Shown here: one piece after another, positions 43,079-50,030 of the stretch
Layout: each line of letters opens with the position of its first letter
How positions within the stretch are numbered: the stretch's first letter is position 1
Source: Haloferax massiliensis
GTDB lineage: Archaea > Halobacteriota > Halobacteria > Halobacteriales > Haloferacaceae
Length of the DNA: 64,000 nt
NCBI RefSeq assembly: GCF_001368915.1
Contig: NZ_CSTE01000001.1
Location: 628,951 to 692,950, forward strand
Reading direction: 5' to 3'
The notes under the pieces: model-generated
Told to the model about the DNA's origin: nothing
Database searches by the model: none
The model's input: only the letters and a program-made list of their open reading frames with translations
Program-made: the position numbers and the translations under genes

Positions 43079-43498
43079 GTGTCCCAACCGCCAACCCTGA
43101 CGTTCGCGGCCGGCGGCCTCCTCCGCCGCGACGACGGCCGACTCTGTCTCGTCCACCGACCGCGCTACGACGACTGGTCGCTCCCGAAGGGGAAACTCGA
43201 ACCCGGCGAGACGCTGGTCGAGACCGCCGTCAGGGAGGTCCGCGAGGAGACGCGCTGCGCGGTCGACTGCGGCCGGTTCGCCGGGCGCTACGAGTACCGC
43301 GTCCCCGACGACGCGGGGACGCCGGGCGGGCCGAAGGGCGTGTTCGTCTGGCACATGCGCGTCGCCGACGAGCGCCCGTTCGAACCGGACGGCGAGGTCG
43401 ACGCGCGCCGGTGGGTCACCCCGGCCGAAGCCCTCGAACGGCTCTCCTACGAGACCGAACGGGCGCTGGTCAGACGGCTGTTCGAACCCAACGAGTGA
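43079..43498 (+). CDS. Nudix hydrolase
   Basis: A 139-residue member of the Nudix superfamily. The Nudix box G-x5-E-x7-R-E-x2-E-E is complete (GKLEPGETLVETAVREVREE, then the aliphatic residues). Members hydrolyse nucleoside diphosphates linked to another group, such as 8-oxo-dGTP, ADP-ribose or dinucleoside polyphosphates. The substrate is not readable. It begins with GTG six bases after the uvrB stop, so the two may be co-transcribed, which hints at nucleotide-pool cleaning. Confidence 0.9.
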   Translation: MSQPPTLTFAAGGLLRRDDGRLCLVHRPRYDDWSLPKGKLEPGETLVETAVREVREETRCAVDCGRFAGRYEYRVPDDAGTPGGPKGVFVWHMRVADERPFEPDGEVDARRWVTPAEALERLSYETERALVRRLFEPNE

Positions 43499-43697
43499 GC
43501 GCAGATTTTGGATAGAAACACATGTTACTGGTTTTTCGACGCGCGTCGGTGTGTGGACCGTACCCAAAATGCCGGGGCGACATTAAGACTTATTAGCCCA
43601 TCCTCGCTATGCCCGTTCCACCGTGATCCGCACCTCGGCGGACGAGCCTGCAACCCACACCGTTCACCACGCCTACCCCAACGGAGGCATTACCTGA

Positions 43698-43892
43698 ATG
43701 GTCCGCGGATTCGAGCACTCCGTGCTCGACAGTTCGGGCGGCCACGGCACGCCGGTCCCCCCGGCGTGCGACGCGGTCGCATCCTCGGGAGACGGTGAAC
43801 GCGCGCGGGTCGGTGCCGCTGATGACTCGGCAAACGGGCTGTTTTCGACGCGTCACTCCACGCGAGTGCACGCGAACGTTACTGCGTACTGA
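43698..43892 (+). CDS. Possible small protein, 64 residues
   Basis: It starts MVRGFEHSVLDSSGG, has a Shine-Dalgarno-like GGAGG ten bases upstream, and stops 14 bases before the TauE/SafE gene. GC at third positions is fairly high but below that of the neighbours, and no family is recognised. It is mostly hydrophilic. The rest of the 408-base gap 43499-43906 contains an AT-rich stretch (ATTAAGACTTATTAG, 43586-43600) that may be the promoter for it and for the transporter. Confidence 0.38.
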   Translation: MVRGFEHSVLDSSGGHGTPVPPACDAVASSGDGERARVGAADDSANGLFSTRHSTRVHANVTAY

Positions 43893-43906
43893 CAACAACG
43901 AGAACC

Positions 43907-44989
43907 ATGAGCTCTCAGTCTCTCAGTCACGTCCAGAAGTCGTTCCTGAAGTACCAACACATCCTCGTGTTCATCGCTCCCCTGCTGTTCCTCGTCTCGG
44001 TGTTAACCATGGCACCGACGCCGTCGGGTGCAGGCATGGAGTACTGGCTCCAGTACTGGTGGCTGTTCCCGGTGTTCCTCACCGGCGCGACCATCGTGAA
44101 CACGGTCGGCATCAGCGGGTCGGCGCTCTTCGTCCCGTTTCTCATCTTCATCTTCCCCATCTTCGCGCACCCGCTCGACTCGTCGACGCTGGTGAAGGTG
44201 GGCCTCATCAGCGAGGCGTTCGGCCTCTCCAGTTCGGCCGTCGCCTTCATCCAGTACGGGCTCGTCGACCGTCGACTGGCGCTGACGCTCGTCGGCGGGT
44301 CGATTCCGTTCGTCGTCGGCGGCGCGCTGCTTTCGTTCGTCATCCCCGACGTGGTGTTCCACGCGCTGCTCGGCATCGCGCTGCTCGCCGCGTCGTACCT
44401 GCTTTTCACCGCCGACCTCGGTCACGAGGACCACGGTTCGTCGGGCTCCGACCACGCCGCGGCCACCGACGGCGGCGTCTCCGCGAGCCTCCCCAACGAC
44501 CCCGGTAAGCTCGGCCCCGCGGGCGTCAACACGGCCGACGACGGGACCGTCACCCGCGTCGACCGCGACGGCGACGACTACACCTACACCCGCGGCGGCT
44601 ACCTGCGCCGCTTCGCCAACTACAGCGTCGGCGGGATGTTCCAGGGCCTCGCCGGCTTCGGTATCGGCGAACTCGGCATCATCTCGATGCTCGGCACGAA
44701 AGTTCCCGTCCGCGTCGCCATCGGTACGAACCACATCGTGGTCGCGCTGACCGCCATCCTGGCGTCGCTGGTCCACGTCTTCGGCGGCGGCCTCGTCGGC
44801 GGCCACTCGCTGAGCCTCGCGACGACGCCGTGGAACATGGTCGTCTTCACCGTCCCCGCGACGGTCCTCGGCGGCCAGATCGCGCCCTACGTGTCGAACG
44901 CGCTGGAGACGAGCGTCATCAAGAACTTCGTCGGCGTCCTGTTCGCCGTCATCTCGCTGGCGCTGTTCCTGATGGCGCTGGGCATCTGA
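43907..44989 (+). CDS. TauE/SafE family sulfite exporter-like membrane protein
   Basis: A 360-residue membrane protein with eight predicted segments in two halves joined by a hydrophilic acidic loop (about residues 165-225). The half-repeats IVNTVGISGSALFVPFLIFI and GLAGFGIGELGIISMLGTK are typical of TauE/SafE, which export sulfite, sulfoacetate or other organic anions. The substrate is unknown. It is followed 78 bases later by a UspA gene on the same strand. The two rhodanese genes lie 6 kb upstream, so a link to sulfur metabolism is possible but unproven. Confidence 0.9.
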   Translation: MSSQSLSHVQKSFLKYQHILVFIAPLLFLVSVLTMAPTPSGAGMEYWLQYWWLFPVFLTGATIVNTVGISGSALFVPFLIFIFPIFAHPLDSSTLVKVGLISEAFGLSSSAVAFIQYGLVDRRLALTLVGGSIPFVVGGALLSFVIPDVVFHALLGIALLAASYLLFTADLGHEDHGSSGSDHAAATDGGVSASLPNDPGKLGPAGVNTADDGTVTRVDRDGDDYTYTRGGYLRRFANYSVGGMFQGLAGFGIGELGIISMLGTKVPVRVAIGTNHIVVALTAILASLVHVFGGGLVGGHSLSLATTPWNMVVFTVPATVLGGQIAPYVSNALETSVIKNFVGVLFAVISLALFLMALGI

Positions 44990-45067
44990 CGACCATCGAC
45001 CCACTCACACATCCGAATCGCCCCCACCGGCACCACTTTCACAGTCCTCGATTCTGAACCCTCACCC

Positions 45068-45508
45068 ATGTACGACCACATCCTGCTTCCGACCGACGGC
45101 AGTGACGCGACCGACGCGACAATCGAACACGCGGCGACCCTCGCCGAGACGTACGGCGCGACGGTCCACGTCCTGTCCGTGGCCGACTCGCGCAACCGCT
45201 TCGAGTCTCCCTCGGCCGGCATCGCGCCGGACGTGTGGGAGAAGTCCGAACTCGACCGCGCGGAGTCCGCGGCCGACGCCGCAGTCGAGGCGCTCCCCGA
45301 GGGCGTCGAGACCGAACGCATCGTCGTCGAGGGCGTCCCGCACTCGACCATCGTCGACTACGCCGCCGACGGCGACATCGACCTCGTCGTGATGGCGACC
45401 CACGGCCGCACCGGTCTCGACCACTACCTCGTCGGTTCCGTCACGGAGCGCGTCGTCCGGCAGTCGGACGCGCCGGTGTTGACCGTCCGCGCGGCGGGCG
45501 AAGAGTAA
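45068..45508 (+). CDS. Universal stress protein (UspA) family
   Basis: A 146-residue Usp domain. The start MYDHILLPTDGSDATDATIE and the end ATHGRTGLDHYLVGSVTERVVRQ contain the complete ATP-binding pattern G-x2-G-x9-G-(S/T), so unlike the copy at 6000 it should bind ATP. Usp genes next to transporters are common in haloarchaea and may adjust transport activity; that is inference. Confidence 0.93.
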   Translation: MYDHILLPTDGSDATDATIEHAATLAETYGATVHVLSVADSRNRFESPSAGIAPDVWEKSELDRAESAADAAVEALPEGVETERIVVEGVPHSTIVDYAADGDIDLVVMATHGRTGLDHYLVGSVTERVVRQSDAPVLTVRAAGEE

Positions 45509-45532
45509 GACCCGGGCCTCTCGCGGTCCGCG

Positions 45533-46027
45533 CTACTCGAACTCTTCGGCCAGCGCGGCGCGGTGCTCGCGGCGCTTCTGGAGCGCCGCGTCGCGCAGTT
45601 CGCGCTCCTCTTGGGAGTCGCAGACGAGGTCCGGGACCGGAATCGGCTTCTCGTCGTCGTCAAGCGCGACGAACGTGAAAAAGGAGGTGATGGTCTCGCG
45701 GCGGTCGCCCTCGCTCGGCCGCTCGGCGGTCACGTCCACCTTGATGTCCATGCTGGTGCGGCCGGTGTCGAAGACGTACGCCTCGACGGTCACCACGTCG
45801 CCCACGTCGATGGGCGCGAGGAAGTCCACGTGGTCCATCGACGCCGTGACCACCTGCCGCTCGGCGAAGCGACGACCGGCGATGGCCCCGCAGACGTCCA
45901 TCCACTCCAAAATCCGCCCCCCGAGGGCGCGCCCGAGGTTGTTCGTGTCGTTGGGCATCAGAATCTCGCTCATCTCGGCACGAGACGCCGACAGCGACCG
46001 CGTCCCGACCGACGACTGCTGTTGCAT
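45533..46027 (-). CDS. Acyl-CoA thioesterase, hotdog fold
   Basis: A 164-residue single hotdog domain of the BFIT/YciA acyl-CoA hydrolase type. Family marks are the N-terminal MPNDTNNLGRALGGRILEWMD, with the asparagine and aspartate of the active site, ASMDHVDFLAPIDVGDVV, and GRTSMDIKVDVTAE. It hydrolyses acyl-CoA to free acid. A TATA-like ATAATTTAACC sits about 30-40 bases upstream on the minus strand. The ending is charged and coiled (EERELRDAALQKRREHRAAL). Confidence 0.93.
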   Translation of the reverse strand: MQQQSSVGTRSLSASRAEMSEILMPNDTNNLGRALGGRILEWMDVCGAIAGRRFAERQVVTASMDHVDFLAPIDVGDVVTVEAYVFDTGRTSMDIKVDVTAERPSEGDRRETITSFFTFVALDDDEKPIPVPDLVCDSQEERELRDAALQKRREHRAALAEEFE

Positions 46028-46479
46028 ACCACACAGTCGGAGTCGGACGTGGTTAAATTATTCTACGTCGTGAAAAATGGAAATAAAGGCGATTAATCGC
46101 TCGGGTTGGGGGCGGCCGCCGCACGTCGCGCGACGTTTCAACGACCTAGATGATTAATAGTGTTTGTCACGTATGTGACGGTGTCTGCGCGAACCGCAGA
46201 CCGGTGGTGGGACGCCGACGCCCGTCTCTCGTCCGCGTTCGGGGGAACGTTCCGACGGCTCAGACTCTCGTTCGGCCGGACGAGCGGGGAATCAGCCACG
46301 ACCCGAAGTCGACGCACCGAGCGGTCTCCCGTCTCACGTCCGCCTCGCGCCTCGCCGAACCGCGACGGCCGGACGACGGGACTCGCGCCGGTCGCCCCCG
46401 CAGACCGGGCACGACGCTGCACCGGACCCTCGGTGCGTCGGGTGGGTTCGCGGCCGATTCGCGTATCGGATTTTTTCGC
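46028..46479. other. 452-base gap without a convincing gene
   Basis: The left edge (46040-46080) holds the thioesterase promoter. Two inverted repeats follow: GTCAC-GTAT-GTGAC at 46166-46179 and GTCTGCG/CGCAGAC at 46183-46201. From about 46200 to 46479 I see only ordinary GC-rich sequence with open frames that lack coding bias. Confidence 0.6.
46166..46201. repeat. Two adjacent perfect inverted repeats, operator- or RNA-like
   Basis: GTCACGTATGTGAC is a 14-base palindrome with a 4-base centre. Four bases later the 7-bp stem GTCTGCG/CGCAGAC encloses a 5-base loop. TTAATAG at 46154-46160 just upstream could be a TATA element for a rightward transcript. The palindrome alone resembles a dimer-binding operator. 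Confidence 0.5.
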
Positions 46480-47676
46480 TCACTCGACGCGCTCAGTCTC
46501 GACGCCGCCGTCTTCGATCTCGATGTCGACGGCGTCCGCGGAGATGTCCGCCGTCTCGACGCCGTCCAACTCGCCGAGTATCTCGCCGATGTCGTCGAGG
46601 CCGAGGAGTTCGCGGGTCTCCTCGTCGAACGCCTTGCTTTCGAGTCCCGCCGCCTGCTGTACGTCGGAACCGCTCAGACCCTTCCCGTAGCGACCGAGCA
46701 GCGACGTGAGTTCCTGCGGCAGGACGTACGTCGCCGACGGCGAGGTGCCGATGTTCGCCAGCGTCTCCATGCCTTTGTCGATGATGGCGCGCTCGCCCAT
46801 CGACTCCGCCGCGCGGGCCCGAAGCACCGTCGAGATGGCGTCGCCCTGCGCTTCGAGAATCTGCGACTGCTTTTCGCCCTGCGCGCGGATGATGTTCGAC
46901 TGCTTGTCCCCCTCCGCTTTCTCGACGGCGGAGCGGCGCTCGCCCTGCGCTTCGAGAATCATGGCGCGGCGGCGGCGCTCGGCGGAGGTCTGCTGTTCCA
47001 TCGCGTTCTCGACGTCCTTCGAGGGCTTCACCTCGCGGACCTCGACGGACTCCACGCGGACGCCCCACTCGTCGGTCGGCTCGTCGAGTTCCCGGCGGAT
47101 GCGCGCGTTGATGTGGTCGCGTCGCGCCAGCGTGTCGTCGAGTTCCATGTCGCCGAGGGCGGCCCGGAGCGTCGTCTGGGCGAGCAGCGAGACGGCCCGG
47201 CGGTAGTTGTCGACCTGGAGGAAGGCGCGCTCGGGGTCCATCACGCGGATGTAGACGACGGCGTCGGCCGTGACCGGCGAGTTGTCCTCCGTGATGGCCT
47301 CTTGGGAGGGCACGTCTAACGTCTGGGTCCGCATGTCGAAGCGATAGGTCTTCGAGACGAACGGCGGGACGACGTTCAGCCCCGGTTCGAGGATTCCCTT
47401 GTAGTCGCCGAACACCGTCAGCGTCCGCTTTTCGTACGCCTGCACGATTTCGACCGCGTCGTACACCGCGGCGACGGCGAGCGCGATGACGACGTAGCCC
47501 GCGAGCGTCAGCGGCGTGACGGGGAAGACGACGACTGCGAGGCCGAAGACGACCACCGCGACCGCGAGGGGACCGAGCCACCGCGGGATTCGGCCGGGGT
47601 CGCTGTCGACCCGTTCCGCGCCCGACGACGAGGAACTCGCCGAGAGCCGGCCGAGTTGGTAGAACAGGCTGTCCAT
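46480..47676 (-). CDS. SPFH/stomatin-like membrane protein
   Basis: A 398-residue protein of the stomatin/prohibitin group. Two hydrophobic segments at about residues 32-75 anchor it, then comes the SPFH domain (TVFGDYKGILEPGLNVVPPF to EVREVKPSKDVENAMEQQ). A long helix of repeated AQGE/AEGDKQS units, typical of stomatins, follows, and then an acidic tail. Such proteins form ring-like membrane assemblies and often work with a membrane serine protease (NfeD). No NfeD gene is adjacent; the neighbour at 47753 is a small membrane protein. The ATG at 47676 is preferred to an in-frame start five codons upstream. Confidence 0.9.
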   Translation of the reverse strand: MDSLFYQLGRLSASSSSSGAERVDSDPGRIPRWLGPLAVAVVVFGLAVVVFPVTPLTLAGYVVIALAVAAVYDAVEIVQAYEKRTLTVFGDYKGILEPGLNVVPPFVSKTYRFDMRTQTLDVPSQEAITEDNSPVTADAVVYIRVMDPERAFLQVDNYRRAVSLLAQTTLRAALGDMELDDTLARRDHINARIRRELDEPTDEWGVRVESVEVREVKPSKDVENAMEQQTSAERRRRAMILEAQGERRSAVEKAEGDKQSNIIRAQGEKQSQILEAQGDAISTVLRARAAESMGERAIIDKGMETLANIGTSPSATYVLPQELTSLLGRYGKGLSGSDVQQAAGLESKAFDEETRELLGLDDIGEILGELDGVETADISADAVDIEIEDGGVETERVE

Positions 47677-47752
47677 GGTGGAGAGTGACACCGAAGCGGA
47701 ATAAAGCTACCCGGCCACCAACTATTTGGCCCCGAACGCCCCACGGCCCGAT

Positions 47753-47947
47753 ATGCGAACCAACCGCGGCCGAATCGACGTGGAGGACCTGCTGAAAATC
47801 ATCCTCCTGCTCGTCCTCGTCTGGCTCGTCCTCGAAATCATCGGCGAGGTGCTCGGGCTGTTCGGCGCGTTGCTCGGCCCGCTCCAGCCGCTTTTGGGCC
47901 TCGTCGTCGCGGTGCTCATCATCCTCTGGCTGCTCGACCGAATCTAA
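47753..47947 (+). CDS. Small haloarchaeal membrane protein (possibly DUF7554)
   Basis: A 64-residue protein with two hydrophobic segments (LLKIILLLVLVWLVLEIIG and LLGLVVAVLIILWLL) after a short polar start MRTNRGRIDVEDL. I connect it with a haloarchaea-only family (possibly DUF7554). It diverges from the stomatin gene with 76 bases between starts; a shared role in the membrane is plausible but not shown. An in-frame TTG at 47726 is an unlikely alternative start. Confidence 0.75.
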   Translation: MRTNRGRIDVEDLLKIILLLVLVWLVLEIIGEVLGLFGALLGPLQPLLGLVVAVLIILWLLDRI

Positions 47948-48002
47948 CCGTCGCCCGCGGCGACGACGATACGCCTTTGTGTCTCTCCCGTGAGACACGG
48001 GC

Positions 48003-48500
48003 GTGTACAGTCTGAACGTCCCGGTTCCGGGGCGGGTCGCCCGCCTCGCGTCCGACCTGTTTCCGTACCTCGCCCCGTTCGACCGGGCCCGCGACCGGCA
48101 CACCCTCGTCTGTAAGCGGTTCGAAGACGTCGAGTTCGACCGCCTGCGCGAACAGTTGCGGCGCGCGCTCGCCGGGCAACCGGCGTTCGAAGCCCGCGTG
48201 ACCGATATCCGGTTCTTCGAGGAGCCGCCCCGCGGAGCCGCGCCGGTCGTCTACCTCGCGGTCGAGAGCCCCGGCCTCCTCGACCTCCACCGCACGCTCG
48301 CAGACGAGTTCGGCGCTATCGAGGGGATAGAAGGTGACGACTACGTCCCGCACGTCACGCTCGCCCGCGGTGGCAGCCTCGCCGACGCCCGCGCGGTCGC
48401 GAGCCAACCGCTCGACCCCATCGAGTGGACCGTCTCACAGCTCGACGTCTACGACTCGTCGTTCCGCGAGACCGCCGCCTCGATTTCGCTTCCGGCCTGA
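48003..48500 (+). CDS. 2'-5' RNA ligase/2H phosphoesterase family protein
   Basis: A 165-residue protein with the two H-x-(T/S)-L motifs of the 2H phosphoesterase superfamily: RHTLVCK near residue 35 and PHVTLARG near 118, at the expected spacing. Members act on 2',3'-cyclic phosphates or 2'-5' linkages in RNA (LigT/ThpR-like). The exact substrate is not readable. It starts with GTG at 48003. It converges with the P450 gene, with 72 bases between stops. Confidence 0.85.
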   Translation: MYSLNVPVPGRVARLASDLFPYLAPFDRARDRHTLVCKRFEDVEFDRLREQLRRALAGQPAFEARVTDIRFFEEPPRGAAPVVYLAVESPGLLDLHRTLADEFGAIEGIEGDDYVPHVTLARGGSLADARAVASQPLDPIEWTVSQLDVYDSSFRETAASISLPA

Positions 48501-48572
48501 CCGCGAGGCCCTGACGGTCGTTGGAGATTCGACTGTCGTCGTCGCCGGCGGCGGCGCGCAGACCACTGTCCG

Positions 48573-49952
48573 TCACTCTCGCGCCCGGAGTCGCATCCCC
48601 ATCGGCTCTTCGGGGTGCATCGTCAGCGACCCGCGGAGCGAGAACGGCTCGTCGCGGACGTAGTCGAGTTCGTATCGCTGGGCGACGGTGCCGAGGATGA
48701 GCCGGCCTTCGAGCAGCGAGAGGTGCTTGCCGATGCAGTGACGCGGCCCCCCGCCGAACGGGAAGTACGCGAAGCGCGGGCGGTCGACGGTCCGCTCGGA
48801 CGCCCAGCGGTCCGGGTCGAACGAAAGCGGCTCGTCCCACCAGCGCTCCGAGCGGTGGACGACCCACTGCGGGAGCATGATGGCCGACCCCGCGGGGACG
48901 CGATAGCCGCCGAGGCGAACGTCCACCTTCGGCTCGCGGAACATGACGTACACCGGCGGGTACAGCCGCATCGCCTCGTTCAGCACGCGCTCGGTGTATT
49001 CCAGTTTTCGCACGTCCTCGAACGTCGGCGTCCGCCCGCCGAGCACCTCGTCCAGTTCGCGGTGGAGTTTCGCCTCCGCCTCGGGGTGTTGCGAGAGCAG
49101 ATACCACGCGTACGTCAGCGTCAGCGCCGTCGTGTCGTGGCCCGCGAGGAGCATCGTCATCAGCTCGTCGCGGAGGTTCTGTTCGGTCTGCTCGCCCTCG
49201 TCGTAGGCGCGGAGCAGAATCGAAAGCAGGTCCATCGGCCGGTCGTCGCCCGTCGCGCCGGCCGGCACCGACGACGCCGGCGTCTCGCCGTACTCGGTCC
49301 CGCGGCGCTCCTCGACGATGTCCCAGACGAGCGATTCGAGCTTCGACAGCGCCTCTTTGTACTGGCGGTTCTCCCGCGTCGGTGCCCAGTCGGGCGTCAG
49401 GAACCGAAGCGGGTCGGGTTCGAACCGCGCGCCGAGCGGTTCGAGGTTCTCCTGTACCCGCCGGACGCGCCCCTCGTCGAGGTCGGTGCCGAACATGGCG
49501 TCGACGATTATCTCGACGGTCAGCCGCGCCATCTCCAACTGCACGTCGACCACGTCGCCGTCTCCCCACGACGACAGCATCGACTCCGTCCGGTCTGTCA
49601 TCATGCCGGCCATCGTCGAGACGCGTCGCACGTCGAACGCCGGCTGGGCGAGCCGGCGCTGTTTCTTCCACGTCGCGCCCTCGCTCATGAGCAGGCCGTC
49701 GCCCAGCAGGTCGCCGATGGCGCGGTCTTGGAACTGCGGCTTCCTGAACTTCGACGCCTCGCTCACGAGCACCGTCTCGACGTCCGTCGGGTTCGTGAGC
49801 ATGTACGTGTCGAGCGGGCCGAGGTCGAAGTGGATCACGTCGCCGTAGGCGTCCGCGACGGCCGTCAGGAACGTAAACGGGTCGCGGGCGTACTGCCTGC
49901 TCGCGCCGAACAACGGGAGGCCCTTCGGTCCGGGAGGGGTCGCACTCATCAC
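48573..49952 (-). CDS. Cytochrome P450
   Basis: A soluble P450 of 459 residues. The haem cysteine lies in FPFGGGPRHCIGKHLSLLE, the I-helix has LLAGHDTTALTL, the K-helix EAMRLYPP supplies the E-x-x-R pair, and RWASER follows in the meander. The start MMSATPPGPKGLPLFG resembles the Pro-rich entry of CYP102-like and related families, with no membrane anchor. The first or second ATG could be the start. The substrate is unknown. The redox partner could be the 3Fe-4S-type ferredoxin at 27560, as an inference from the cluster type only. P450s are scarce in archaea but present in several haloarchaea. Confidence 0.95.
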   Translation of the reverse strand: MMSATPPGPKGLPLFGASRQYARDPFTFLTAVADAYGDVIHFDLGPLDTYMLTNPTDVETVLVSEASKFRKPQFQDRAIGDLLGDGLLMSEGATWKKQRRLAQPAFDVRRVSTMAGMMTDRTESMLSSWGDGDVVDVQLEMARLTVEIIVDAMFGTDLDEGRVRRVQENLEPLGARFEPDPLRFLTPDWAPTRENRQYKEALSKLESLVWDIVEERRGTEYGETPASSVPAGATGDDRPMDLLSILLRAYDEGEQTEQNLRDELMTMLLAGHDTTALTLTYAWYLLSQHPEAEAKLHRELDEVLGGRTPTFEDVRKLEYTERVLNEAMRLYPPVYVMFREPKVDVRLGGYRVPAGSAIMLPQWVVHRSERWWDEPLSFDPDRWASERTVDRPRFAYFPFGGGPRHCIGKHLSLLEGRLILGTVAQRYELDYVRDEPFSLRGSLTMHPEEPMGMRLRARE

Positions 49953-50030
49953 CCTGTGTTGGTTCGAACAGGTAAGAACTGCACGGCGGTCGCGGTCGTC
50001 GCTCTCGCTCCGACTGCGAGCGCGACCCGC

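Noticed and set aside
40607..43567. 986-codon open frame on the minus strand
   Set aside because: Only its last 89 codons, read in another frame from 40887, look like a gene; the rest is the mirror of uvrB and the Nudix gene.
46138..46422. 94-codon minus-strand ORF in the 46028-46479 gap
   Set aside because: Arg/Ser-rich with poor codon bias and no promoter; it also overlaps the palindrome and hairpin.
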